64,000 nucleotides of DNA from Stenocarpella maydis. Lineage: Eukaryota > Ascomycota > Sordariomycetes > Diaporthales > Diaporthaceae. Each line of letters opens with the position of its first letter. The first letter of the stretch is position 1. The translations under genes were made by a program, and so were the position numbers. The notes beneath the pieces were generated by a model. The model was given only the letters and a program-made list of their open reading frames with translations. It ran no database searches and had not been told where the DNA came from. The stretch is from NCBI GenBank assembly GCA_002270565.1, contig NQMI01000167.1:1-64000 (forward strand). Direction: 5' to 3'. Shown piece by piece: positions 47,537-59,732 of this stretch.

Positions 47537-47889
47537 TCTTCGTAATTGGATAACAAAGATAATTATAATATGACTCCGGCCTTATTCTCACTTCAGCAAA
47601 CCAGGCCTCTTCAGGGCATGAGTTGATATCACAAATAGATGTTCATAGCTTTCTGGCTATCGTTCGCGGAGCATAGGGACGTGCTCATGATATAGATGGA
47701 TTGAACACTTTGATCTTCACTCTGAGTACTGGATTTGAACATAACTCTTGAGGTCTAAATGGACGGGCGCAGTTACGCCGCGCGGGAAGAGTACTAAATC
47801 GTCCCAATTCGTGATGTTCTCTGGCACGTGTAACTTGATTAAACGAGGTAGAAGGGCGCCAGGCCCGGATGGTAGTTATTTGCTGTGTT

Positions 47890-47972
47890 CGGGAGGAGAA
47901 GTCCCCATACAGCTAGCGCTCAATATTTCTCCTTGAATACACTCCTAGACACCATGTACCCCTTCCCAGACC
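47890..47972 (+). repeat. Diverged direct repeat, copy 1
   Basis: From GGAGGAGAAGTCCCCATAC to CCTTCCCAGACC. It aligns by eye over about 80 bp to 48489-48568 with many substitutions and a few gaps (shared blocks include TTTCTCCTT and ACACTCCT). Confidence 0.6.
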
Positions 47973-48488
47973 AACGAAACGCCCCATTGTAACATACGCG
48001 AGACCACGAGCGCAAACAAACAAAATAAAGTGAAGTTATTCCCAGTCCCGGACAGATACCCAGAGGCCGTCATTGTGAACTCTTCCTCCCGGATATCCCA
48101 AACCCACAAACCTCCTCCAGGCCATCCATCCATCCCGGACAACCCCTTTATCCTTATATTAAGTTCCCTCACCTTAACTTATTAAAATCTCCTTTCTGGA
48201 GATCCTCCGCGGGCGGGGCAGATAGCACACTCAATCGTAGGAACCTCCTCGCTGGGCAGGACTTCAGGGGCCAGCGTATTCTAACAAGCAGGTTGGTATT
48301 CCCGGATAAGCTAAAAGCAAAACGGGGCCATCAGATCATCGTCCCGGAAGAGGAAGTCGTCATCCTAAGAAAATAAAAGAAACCAAATAGGAGCAATCAT
48401 CCTGGAATAATAGACTCAGGCGCCCGGTCCCAGTCCTCATCACCATAGATAAACAGGCCCAGCCCTCAGTTTATTTTACTATCTCCCA

Positions 48489-48568
48489 TAGGAGGAGTCC
48501 CCCATACGGCTACAATATAACATTTCTCCTTCAAAACACTCCTGGGCACCGGGTACACCTTTCCGGAC
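48489..48568 (+). repeat. Diverged direct repeat, copy 2
   Basis: About 597 bp from copy 1 in the same orientation. Could be the ends of a decayed LTR-type unit or two copies of a small element. Confidence 0.6.
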
Positions 48569-49568
48569 CTACAAACTCCAGCCCAGGCTTGACTGACTCT
48601 ACGCACACCAAACTATAGATCACCGGAGAGGCGCGGCAGGGCGATGTTCGCGATTAAAAATTACACTAAATATCAGTAACTAATAGACATACCTGTCTGG
48701 CACACCTTCGAAATCAACATGGCCGGGTTCTCTTTGGACTAAGCCACCAGGGCGGTACCAGGGGAAGCCGTGGCATAGTTGTCTGAACCTCTATAAATCT
48801 CGTGGACTAGACTAGGCCTTCCCAAAAGTCCGGTGCAAACATTACGGTGCCCGCACCTTTTTGACCTTCATTTGAATCCAAAAAGACTGACAATCTGTCC
48901 GAACACAGCGTCGACAGCGCGACAGCAGGCATGGTCTGGGCACCATACGAGGTTTGCAACACCGAGGACAGCCTCATCTACGTCTTCTGGTCAGCACGCC
49001 ACTAGTAGTAGACCCCGGGCACGGCACGGCAACCCAGGATCCGCAGCGCTGTACGACAGCTGCCGACTTCGAGGCATTCTAGCGCACCGCAGGACTACCG
49101 CGCCGCTCATCAACCAGGAGTTCCGGAATCTCAGCACGAGCGGCGCCTTCGCAGGGCTCCTCGAATAGCGAGACCGTCAGCCAGGCGGACCTCGGGGGGG
49201 GGGGGTTCGTGGACCAATTCGAGCATGAGAGGTTTCCCTACAGGTGTCAAGAATGAGCCTGCGACGCCGGTTAGAGATGCTCAGGAAGAGTATGATACTA
49301 TTTCGGCTAGATACCTATAGTCGCGGCTCCAGTGCACGGTATATTATGTAGATATGAACCATCAACACGTATCAATTGAGAATGAGGATGGGTTTACGAA
49401 TTATAAATACAACAGATCCGTCATCATATACATATCTGACACCACATACTTCATAATACCTCGACCATGCGAGATATTTAACTACTATATATTTACGTGG
49501 ACATCAAAATACACGCACTAGAGTGCCTTGCTGCTGCGCCGCATCTGGTTCCAGGCCAGCACACCTCC

Positions 49569-50710
49569 CTATGGCGTACAGGGCCCATTTATATTAACCG
49601 GATGCCCATAGTACGTCAGGTGTGCCAGGTTGATGCCGAGGCCGTTCGCCCCCTCTCCGCACTGCATCTGCGTCTGGGTATCGCTGGTGCTCGTACACAC
49701 AAAGGTGTTGTTGGCGTCAGCCGGGTCCCGCTGCCAGAATGAGTTGCGCGTCGTGGACTGATACCCACCCGCGTCGGTAACGGGCGCGAAGTTGGGGACA
49801 CCATCATCCTCATCTGGATCCGGGTTAGTCTTCTGTTCCTATAGAGTGACTTTAAATGGCTGGGAGTACACATCATCCATAACCACCCCGAAAACCTCCA
49901 GAAGAATCTCGACTTGGTAGCTGCAAGGGTATAGTTTCTACTTACGAGTGGAGCGAAAATATCTTGTTGTACTAGGGTCCGAGGCGAGGAAATTGGCCTC
50001 AACCGCCTGGACGTAAGCCGCATCACCCGTTCGGGGCTCACCAAAGGTATACACCGTCAGGTTCGGGAACAGCGGCTGAAACTGCATGGCAGCCAGTGAT
50101 GCCATGGACCCGCCGAGACTACACGTAGAGTTAGCTTGTTTGCCAGTTGGTTCCAACAAGATAGGACGCAGTGTGGGCCGCTCGATTCTCTGAAGAAAAG
50201 AAGAAGAAGAAGAAGGAAAACGAACCTATGCCCAGTAACCACAACCGCATACCCAGGAAACTCCCCCAGCACACCCTCCACCATCGCCTGCACCTGGCTC
50301 CTTGCCGCAAGCCACGCCTGGTAGAACCCCCCGTGCACGCGGCACCCGGCACAGTTGGCAGCGGCCGTCTCGAACGGCGCCAGCGTGATGTTGAGGTCGA
50401 CGTCGACGTTCCTGTCGCTCGCCGTCCCGCGGAAGACGACCACGGCTTCGCGCGCTGCGTCGTCGCGCAGCACCTGGCCCTGGACGTCAAACGTGGTCTC
50501 GTTGATGAAGCCGGCGCGCACGAGGCCGGCGGGCGCGCCGCAGAGGGCACCCGCGTAGACGTCCATGGAGAGGGAGGCCATGCGGTCCAGCCGGGCAAAG
50601 AGGGGCGGCGGGGCGCCCTGCGTTATGTCGCAGAGGGACGGGGCCCAGAGGAGAGGGGAGACCGCCAGTGCGGCGGCGAGCATCGTGGGAAGGGCAAACG
50701 AGGCCTTCAT
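49569..50710 (-). CDS. Secreted class 3 lipase / feruloyl esterase-like
   Basis: Alpha/beta-hydrolase acting on ester bonds, secreted. Three exons (50710-50226, 50118-49946, 49813-49569) give 300 aa. Signal peptide at the start (MKASFALPTMLAAALAVSPL). VVVFRGTAS (about 95) forms the oxyanion loop, VHGGFYQAW follows, and the nucleophile elbow is GHSLGGSMA with Ser162, whose codon is split by intron 1 (AG|T). TVYTFGEPRTGD and, after intron 2, DGVPNFAP match the family; the catalytic His is likely in NLAHLTYYG near the end and the Asp around FASDPSTT or DDGVP. Intron 1 contains a CT-rich stretch (GAAGAAG on the plus strand). Lipase versus feruloyl esterase cannot be told from sequence alone. Confidence 0.9.
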
Positions 50711-51921
50711 CGTTTCGGCGTCTTGGGGGCGGTACGAGTTGTGAGAAGGTGCCGTCTGTTTTGTCTGCCAGGCCGCGGGCAGGGAGTTGGAATACTTGTT
50801 ATATTCGCCCAACGGTCTTCGGCAGACAAATACGAAACTCGGAAAGGGGTCATGTACACATTGGATGGAGTATGCCTTACTCGCCTTGTCTATTCCTATG
50901 CGGTTATCGTATTGTAACCCTCGGAAACTTGGTGTTATCGGTATTATGCTTGCCATCTACCGCTGGGTCTTTGAGCGTTTACGACTGAATAAGGGATCAC
51001 CTGTGCATCTTCTTTATTCAAAAAAAGAAGAAGAGAACAAGAAGAATTGTGATCGGATTTAAGAACGAAACCAGCTCTCCTTCTTTAGCGTCACGATAGC
51101 TTCCATGTCAACTAGTCAAGCCTTCACCAAGTTCTTCGTTCGGATCCCTGTCCTTGTGCGAGGCTCCTACCGAGAAGCTCCAGACATGTTTTTGACCGAG
51201 GCTCGAAGTTCACAGGTAAGCTCGCGGGGATCAAGGGGCAGTGTCAAAAGTGCAGACCGGGTTGATACACTGTATGTCAGGACCCTGTGAGAAGCCGGTC
51301 TGCGCCATGCCGTCCGATCTGGGCCTCTCGTCGAGGGTCGAATGCCAAGCTCTAATCGCATGACACATCCAGAACAGGAACCCAATACAGAGGAAGAAAA
51401 CATGCGTGCGAGGCTCTTATTTGGAACCGAAGCTCATCTAAAACATTCTCATCTATATGCTCGTCGAAAGGATGTAATAGGCATACAATGGAAAGCAAGT
51501 AGCCCGCCGCTCGCTATGCAAATAAACTTCTCGCAAGCTCCCAGTTGTTATGGCCATGTACGGTTGGCTGAGGAAAGAAGCAAGGAAGCAAGTGCAGTAC
51601 TGACGTTAACAGGGCCAGCATCCATATTCGAATCAGATTCTCCACCACCGAAAAAAAGCTTCTGGCCGGAAGCGAGCTGGCGAGAGCTGCATTCGACATT
51701 CCGCCACGAGGCTCGACCCGCTCGCAGGGCCTTCTGAAGCCCGTCTCGTGCTGCTGCTATGATAGAACGGAAAGAAAGACAACTGCGTCCCATGCTGCCC
51801 GGTGGTGAACAACACTTGAATCCCTGCGGCCCTGTCAGTCGCAGATTTGTCTGCTTCGACAGATGGTGCATGCAGAGCCACAAAGTCGCTCGTCCACCGC
51901 GACCTGACCGCCGCTTCAGCC
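50711..51921. other. Intergenic, no gene seen
   Basis: Promoter side of the lipase and 3' flank of the F-box gene. Overlapping short frames without recognisable sequence. Confidence 0.5.
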
Positions 51922-54566
51922 TTAGATGTACCCGACATCCTCCTGGGCCCCAGCAACTGCCGTGTTCTCCTCCATGGCGACTCTGTTGGTGGATTCACTC
52001 TCGAGCATGTCGATACCCTCAATGCCAGCACCAAAGTCCATGACCAGGATCTTGGGATCCTGTCCAGTAGACACGATCCTGCGGTAGTCGGATTTGGCGC
52101 TCAGCACCCAGCTGGCATGCCACCTAGGAAAGTCGAGCAGCTGACGGCCAGACTCCATATCGAACACCTTGATATCGGTGTCATACGAGCCCGAGATCAG
52201 ACGTCCCGAAACACTGTCTATGTGCAGGGACCGCACCAAGCTCTCGTGCGCCTTCATCTCCCTGAGGCATTCGCCCGTGTTGGCGTCCCAGATACGAATC
52301 ACCTTGTCGTTACCAGCGCTGGCCACGTATCTTCCATCCTCGCTGAACTGGCTGCACGCCAGGCCCTTGGTGTGACCCACGAACTCGCGGATCTGCTTGC
52401 CCGTCTCGATGTTCCACAGCTTGACCCGGAAGTCCCCACTGCAGGAGACAACCGTGTTACCGCGCATCTGCACTGCATTGACTGGTCCGCTGTGGCCTTT
52501 GAGCTGTTTTAGGAGCTGGCCGGTCTCTCTGTTCCAGACACATATGCTGATGTCCTTTGAGCAGGTCACGATATGCTTGTCATCGAAGCAGAGGTCAAGG
52601 ACGGCAGCGGTGTGGTGGCGCAGACGCCGCACAGGACGGTAGCCGCCCTTGACGTCGTACACAATGCATGAGGCATCGGAGCTTCCCGTAACAAGGATAT
52701 TGTCGTCGTACTGAAGGCAGAGGATAGACGCTTTGTGGTGTGTCTGGAAGGAGACCGTTGTGGGGACTGAGGTTGTGCGATTCTGTTCGGCATGCGCTCC
52801 CGTATGGGGCTCATGGCTCACTGAGTGCGTTGGATTTCCGTGCTCGTCGTAGAGCAAAGCGTTGTCCTTGATAACCTCGGGCGGGCCAATGACCAGCTTG
52901 CACGCCAAGGTATGCATGTCCCAGATGCGGATCGTCTTGTCCCGGGAGCCGGTGATGATCTTGTGCCTGTGCGGAAGTGTTCAGTATATACAGTCTGGTG
53001 CGGTAGAACCATGAGATATGACGGTGGGGAGGAGGGGTGGTCATACTCATCGAATTGCAAGCAATAGATGCTGTCCGAGTGCCCGTTGAGATACATTGAC
53101 GTGGCATGGCCCCGCTTCCATCTCTTGCTCAGCTCCTCGGTGACCCTGTAGGCGTCTTTCCAAGGGATGTTCGGCTGGATGACGGGCACGCCGAGTCCAG
53201 TGCCTGGCTGGATCGGGCTGCTCGTGGCATAGGTGCCGGTCTTCTCGCGCAGGTAAGACTCCCTCCAGATGTGTTGAGACGAGATCATGTCCCGCCACGA
53301 TCTCGAGACCAGGCTTGCCCTCGCCAGATCTGCAGCATCGAGATGGGCAAGCACTTGGATCGCCAATTCCGCGGGCAGCCTGTCGATGAAGTCGATCCTG
53401 CTGATCTCTGGGGCACAGGCATACAGCACCCCTGCACCTTCTGACGACACCATGTCCAGGTCCTGCTGGTCGCCAGCGTCAGAGTCGGAGCTGGTGACAG
53501 CGATGCCAATGCCGCTCTCCCGGTCGGTCTGGGTCGAATCGAGGGTCAAGCGCTTGTTCTTCAAGACGGGCATATCGGCACGCCCCTGGGGGTGAACGGT
53601 GGGAAACATGTCGTGCTGCCAGGCGGCGGCGGCAGCTCGTGCGCCCGAGCCTCCATTCCGCGGTATGACAGGCGGCTCGCCGCCCACGCCCGGCCTGGGG
53701 ACCGAGTAGGGGATGTCATCTTGTGGCTGATAAGGGACCTCGCGGGCGGGCATTGTGAAGTCACCGTACAGGACACGAGAGTGTCGGAAACTAGTAGCCT
53801 GCCGCAGACGGTGCCACGTCGCATTGATGCCGTGGCTGGTAGTCGGACGAGACTGCTGTGTACTGACTCGGGAGGGAGACAAGCCTCCTAAGGGCGAGGG
53901 CGGGGTTGTCTGTATGTGATGGTGCGAGTACGAAGGAGTGTGGCCAGATCGATGATGCTGCCGGGGCGTGTCGCGTGACTCTTGGAATGTGTCGGTGGCA
54001 ATGGAGGTCCGACGGTGAACCAGGCCCTTGAGGGAGACAGAGGCGCGCCTGAAGATGCCGCTTATCCTGCCCTTGCCCTTTCCCTTGCCGGCGCCTGTGA
54101 AGCCTGGGGAGGCGGTCTCGTCGTCGGCGAAGGCGGGGACGGAACCGGAGCCTGGTGGCGGCCTAGAGGCGGGGGCCGAGCTGGGGGCGGCGGCGGCCAG
54201 TTGGGCAGCCGCGCTGGCGCTTTCAAAGGAGTAGTCACGGAACTTGGCCTCGATGGCGTCGGGCGTGATGATGTGGGACTTTGGCCGCCAGGGCAACGAC
54301 ATGCTTCGGCGTTGCTTTGTAGTGTTGCTCCGGCGGGGAAGGGGCGCACAGCAGGCGAAGGAGGACGAAGGGGAGGGTGTGTAGGAGTACTGGCGCGGCT
54401 TGGTCGGAAAGGGGAGGGTGTCGATGGACGAGTCGTTGTCGGCTTCGGGGTACAGGGCGTCATGGGCAGGAGCCCAGTCGGAGACTGGGAAGATTCGATG
54501 GGCCGAGGAAGACGGCATGGCTGGTCGTGGGTCGGGGGGCGAGGGTCGAGGGACGCAATGGCCCAA
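51922..54566 (-). CDS. F-box/WD40-repeat protein (SCF ubiquitin ligase adaptor)
   Basis: Likely substrate receptor of an SCF E3 ligase. Two exons (54566-53047, 52966-51922) joined in phase (GA|GTATGA to CACAG|G) give 854 aa. Residues 1-390 are low complexity (Ser/Pro/Ala-rich, KGKGKGRISG, a His patch HHH). The F-box is at about 391-440, IDFIDRLPAELAIQVLAHLD followed by ASLVSRSWRDMISSQHIW. WD40 repeats from about 485 to 830: examples are GHSDSIYCLQFDEHKIITGS, TVVSCSGDFRVKLWN, YVASAGNDKVIRIWD and RLISGSYDTDIKVFD, at least six readable repeats. The exon junction falls inside the first repeat. Start: Met17 is a possible alternative. It is not the sulphur regulator (scon-2) type on length grounds, and I give no gene name. 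Confidence 0.9.
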
Positions 54567-57500
54567 GGTGGGTATGTGCGAGTGCGATGCTGCTGCTGCT
54601 GCTGCGGCGGTGGTGTGTCGTCTTGTTGTAGTGCGGCGCGGTTTCGTACTGAATGTCGAGGCTTGTGGTGGAAAGAGCAGCCGTCCGGGTGCTTGCGTCT
54701 CCTCTTCAATCCTATGACCTCAGTCTTCCGTCTTGGTCTTTGCTTGCAGGCGGACTGGGCTGGCACTGAGACTGGGCAGATGAGGGTGGAGGCGAAAGCT
54801 CAGGCGCGTCGCAAGGGCAGGGCTGGATGGCAGGCACGAACGAACGACAAGCAATGTCGGGAATACGACAACAACAAGAGGCAACAAGACCACGGGACGA
54901 GACGACAATACAAAGGGCAACAGGGCGAGGAGGCGAAGAGATGAGGAGGCGAAGCGGTGCGAGGCGGTGCGCGACGATGTGGGTGGATGATATACAAGGC
55001 GGTGCGAGACGAATAGATTGTTGGGCGGCACGGGCTGTCGGTAAGAAAGGGTGACTAAGGTGGCTAGGCTATCCCGGTTACGGGGCAGCCACTCGATTGA
55101 ACGGGATGTTGATTGTAGTAGTAGTAAGTACTGGTGGCTGTTGTTGTTGTTGTTATGATGACGGAGACAGTGTAGCAAGGACAGGAACAGAGCCGACGAA
55201 AGAAAGAAGAGGCAGGATGGTGAACCATTGGACGGTGACGAGATGCGGTGCGTTGCGCCGGGCCTGTGCTTTGCGCCTTGCGCTTTGCTCTTTTTCTGTT
55301 TTCCCCTTGGGAAGAGGAGAAAGCCAGGTCGAGTCAAGTCAGGATGCTGAGACGAGACGCGGACAGACAAGCAGGAGGAACAAGGCGCAAGCAAGCTGGC
55401 AAGCTGGCACACCGAGAGGCTGGTAAGGCCGGCCGGCAGGCGGGCAAATGGGATGGATGGCAGGATGAGTGGGTGGTGGTGGTGTAGGCTGATTGAGACC
55501 ACCCCTTGGGAAGAGACCGAAAAAATAGCATGCATCGGGAAAAGGGTGCACGCATGCATGCTGCCATCCCAAGCAACTGCAGCCCAAGTCACGGCCATGG
55601 CCACTAGACTGATTGCAACCTGCCACTACCTGTTACATGGCCCATGCGCCAGTATTACTAGCGCATGGTGTTCCCGTCTTGCATCTGACGTGCCATTTGC
55701 CCTGGCACTGACCGCCCCGGACAAGGGGGGGGAAGATACAGGGGGTGGGGCCCGGCAGGAGAGTCGGGCAGGGGGTGGGGATTGGCAACGGGTGGCAGGG
55801 GCTACCACGGCTGCACGACTGGGCTCCGGGCTCTGGCTTATTAGGGGAGAAGGGGGGAGGGAAGATGGAAGGGGGCCTCGAGGGGAGGAATCACATGTTG
55901 CTACTGCTACACTGCACCACACCAGATACAGGGCACAAGAATACTACCACCTTGCACTCCATTGCACTCACCTCAACTGCGGTCCAGGCACTGCACTGTC
56001 AGGACTGTCAGGTCAGTGCCAAGCCGGTCGGGGGCCAAGGGGGCGGCCCATGAAGGTCTGGGGCTGAGGTCTGAGGTCGGAGGTCGGAGGTCTGAGGTCT
56101 GAAGGGGGACTGTCTCGAGGAGAGTCACGCAACATCAATCGCAGGGTCCAGCCGCTAACAAGCATTCTCCAGACTGAGATCGATCCGAGGGTTGGCCCAA
56201 GTTGGGGGCAGGAGGGGGGGATGAGGGGATCAGCCTGACCCCCAAGTATTCTATCGAATCAAACATAGCACCACCACGACAAATCCGTCTCAGTCAGCCC
56301 TGGCCTATTCCCACTGATTCCCAAGAGAGAATATTCCCTACCTAGACATACTTCAGTGAGTGTGCGCGACTCTTGTCCGTGTTTCGATTCTTTGGCGGCA
56401 AGCTGACACCAACACAGTCGGCATGAGCCAGGTGGGGAAACAAAACATCAGCCATCAAAGAATGGAGAGACGTTGCAGAGCCACCAGAGTCATGTCATTG
56501 CCCGAATCGGATCGGGGGTCCATGGTTGGTAGCCGAAGGGGGCAGCACCAGAAACAAATTCTCTGTTCTTCTGTTCTGTTCACCTCTTCGATGGCCCTGG
56601 CCGGCCCACCCCTTTCCGTCCTGCCTGGCACGACTGGCTCTGGCTGGCTGGCTAGCCCTCATGCCGATCCCACCTGGTTGCCAGGTTGCCATGCAAGCAC
56701 GCAGGACGCCGGCCCTGGAACTAGAGAAATCCGGAACCTCAAATCTTACAACGCCCGCCGCCCTGGCCGAAAACGGCAACTGGAAACTCTTCCCTCGCCC
56801 CAAAACCAGGAACAAGCCGCCAGCAACCAGGTCGTAGCCAGACAGACACCAAGGATGCTGCTGGCTGCGTGCGACTTAGCAGCCGGCCACTCTGCCGGCC
56901 ATGACAGAGAGCATCGCACCGACGCTGGGGCCGTGGCGATGCCAACAGCGTGCCGTGGCGTTGGTCTCAAGGGTGATTGATGGCTGATGCAATCTGGCCG
57001 TGTCCATTCCGCCGCGCCGACCAGCAACCGACAGCAGCCCGGCTCATGCGAGGGAGGCCCCATGCAATGTGAACCGACTCGTGGACCGAGGTCAGGATGT
57101 CGGGCCTAACCGCGGGTGCCCGAAACCAGATGGTCCGACCTCCATCGGCTTCTTTTCTTCTGCTTCTTCTTTTCTGCATGGGAGATCATTTGTCGACGGC
57201 TGCCTATCCGAGGTACAACACTGCGTGCTGTGTATGTGCTCGTCCCGGCGGACGACACCCACCACGACGATATTGCATCCCGCCGAGTAGGCCCGGCAGC
57301 ATGCCTTCCGGCCTCCCCAGCGACTGCGCCCCCTGGTGCATGGTAAGCCAGGGCCAGGAGAGCGGCCCGCTCTGGTGGGTATGCACATACCCATTGATGC
57401 ACGACATGCAACGACCCGCAGCCCGTTCCTGCCACTCCGGCCATGCGCAGTGAGGATAGGCACCAACGACTTGAGCCGCACTGGCCGTCTGTACATGTGC

Positions 57501-58105
57501 TTTGCTCGGGAAGTCGAGACGCCGGACCTGTGCCTCGCCTCAGCCGCCATCTCCGCCACAAAAGCCATGGCACCCCCCTTGATATTCCATGTGTCGAACA
57601 AGAGCTCGTAAGAACTCCCTGTCTGCGCTCGCCTCGAACCCCAGAGTCAGTATTCTTGGCTGGTAATTGGCACAGCTTCTGGCAAGGGACCAGATCTTGC
57701 AGGTGTCGAGCAGGGCATCAAGTGCCCCTACAAGTGATTCTCGAGACCTTCAAGTAGGTTATCCACAATCATTCTTCTCACGAGGCAATTTAGACTTCGT
57801 CAGCACTTGGCCGCGTCGATCCCAAACAACAAGGGCAATCATGCCGCTCAGCACCCTGCAACGTCTCTAGTGTAGTTAACCAGCTCGACGGGCTCAGTCG
57901 CATACAAAGCGCCACGAGCAAAGCGCGCCATTCTTTTCAAATTGTATGCTTGGTCTTCTGGCTGCTGGGTGCAAATCTCGGGCAGGGTAGACTATTAGCA
58001 TGGTTAAGCAAGTCGAGGTCTGCGGAGCTACCCACACAGGCGAGGCCAAGCCCCAGGCACATGCTCACCCGATCAGCAGCCCCGAGAAGATCACGCTGTA
58101 GGGTT
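54567..58105. other. Long intergenic region, no gene seen
   Basis: CTG, TTG and similar short repeats (for example 54588-54608), G- and C-rich runs, and pyrimidine-rich stretches that open long but compositionally biased frames (the longest 294 codons on the minus strand at 55604-54720). None has domain-like sequence. Nearest the F-box gene it is probably promoter and leader. Confidence 0.5.
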
Positions 58106-58339
58106 CTAGTCCTTATTGCTCTCAACATCGCCATCGGGCGCTTCCTCATCCTCCGCCTCACCAAAATCAGCTCCCTCCTCGTACTCTACCTCGGATTGGT
58201 CGCACTCGGCATTGTCTGATTGGAGCTCGCTCAGCCTCTTGGCGGTGGGCTCTTGAACAGGCTTCTTTTCCTCCTCAAAGTCGTCACAGGAATCCTCCCG
58301 TCCCAAGAAATTGTGTTCCTCGTAAAATCGTAAGATCAA
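58106..58339 (-). other. Acidic frame, possible gene fragment
   Basis: About 77 codons with no ATG near the start, very acidic (EEEKKP, YEEGADFGEAEDEEAPD), ending VESNKD-stop. The composition looks like a protein C-terminus rather than random sequence, but no upstream exon was found. Low confidence. Confidence 0.25.
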
Positions 58340-59732
58340 AGTTACCTCTCTTCATCTAGGCTCCCCGAGGTCGCAAGACGTCTTTCGCCTTTGGTGGCAG
58401 GGAAAATGCAGCGCCATTGGCGGTGATAACATACCTACTTAAGTACCCAGGTAGGTATTCTCTGGTTGAGAATCCGTCCAGTCCATACTGACCATGGATG
58501 GAAGCATTCGTGACTTTTTACAGATAATTGAGACCTATGTGTGCCAGTTCCGTGTGGAAATATCAATTTATGCAAACCCCCTCCCCCCCCCCCCCAAAAA
58601 AAAAAAAACCTCCCAGACTGCAACGGATCCCAGCTGTCTACCTAGGTAGCTGACTTTTCTCACAACTTAGCCTCCAGGCCTATGTTCTTCTCCAATAAAA
58701 ATAAGTATCCAGTATCCAACACGATCTCTCAATTTCCATATCCCCACAGTACTAGTGATATCTGAGTGGAATATTCTGATACAATTGTGTAGGATATAGA
58801 AATGACGAGGATGAAGAGGGTGTTGTTGATCTTGATTTACTAGAGCTTCTATAAATATCTTAAAGGCACCCTTTAAGGTTTCGTGAATGGTACCTAGGTA
58901 TATTGCAGAGTTGATGAATGCATACTTAGGTACAAAACTTGAGTCTATGTAATCAGACGAGGCATGCTTTGTCAACCATGGCCTGTATTCTTCAATGAAT
59001 AAGCAGAAGACTTCATATTGCAGTTTGTGTGGAAGAGCACGGGAGATCACTCCAAGTGGTTCACCAAACGAAACTGGCCGGTTCCAACATGGCAGACTTC
59101 AAATCTTGGGACCGCGGACAATGGCTTGTGGACTCCAGATGGCGAATCACAGTGGATATCTGGACCTTTGCCAGGCCAATCAATCCTCGCTAGCTCCGTT
59201 GTGGAATTTTCTCGAGGCATCTCTCCCGTCCTTTCAGATATTTAAACCCTCCACTCCAACCTATCTACCATCCTCCATCCCTCTCAACCATAAGCCTGAA
59301 ACATCTTCCATTTCCTCATCAACCATTTGGTCGACTATTCTCTACAACCCTCCCTCAAGCCACACGAGCACAAGCAGCGTGGGTGCCCCGTTGATCCACG
59401 CAATGGGGCTCCCACGAGGGCAATTCCAGCCAGACTTAGGAGGACTCGAAGAGTCAGGGAACCGAACATGGACAGCAGCACCCCGAGGCACCTCACGATG
59501 TAAATCTCCACGACCATGCTGCAGGTTCCAGCCTCAAGCAAGCCCATGATCATGATTGAGTTGCGATACCAAGGACAGGTGCCTTGCTTGCCCTCTTCTT
59601 TCCCTTATCCCATCGACCACAGGGTCGAATACATCTCAGGGATGCTCAACTTGGCCCCCTTTACCTCTTCCTACTCAACCATAGGGTTGAACGCCTCTGC
59701 GTGGCTCCTATACCGGCAAACAAGCAGCATCA
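58340..59732. other. Intergenic, no gene seen
   Basis: Contains a C13-A13 junction at 58583-58608 and several CCTAGGTA/TACCTAGG motifs (58640, 58890, 58925). Confidence 0.5.
58583..58608 (+). repeat. C13-A13 compound homopolymer
   Basis: Thirteen C then thirteen A. Confidence 0.95.

Larger units (their letters stand above)
47537..49568. other. Intergenic with a diverged direct repeat; no gene seen
   Basis: 2 kb. Holds the repeat pair described separately, and a G13 run near 49194. Frames do not look like proteins. Confidence 0.5.

Noticed and set aside
53982..54944. 320-codon plus-strand ORF
   Set aside because: Antisense to the low-complexity N-terminus of the F-box/WD40 gene, rich in Gly and Arg.
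54720..55604. 294-codon minus-strand ORF upstream of the F-box gene
   Set aside because: Leu/Ser/Pro-rich reading of CT-rich sequence with His-Asn repeats; no domain. More likely leader or promoter.
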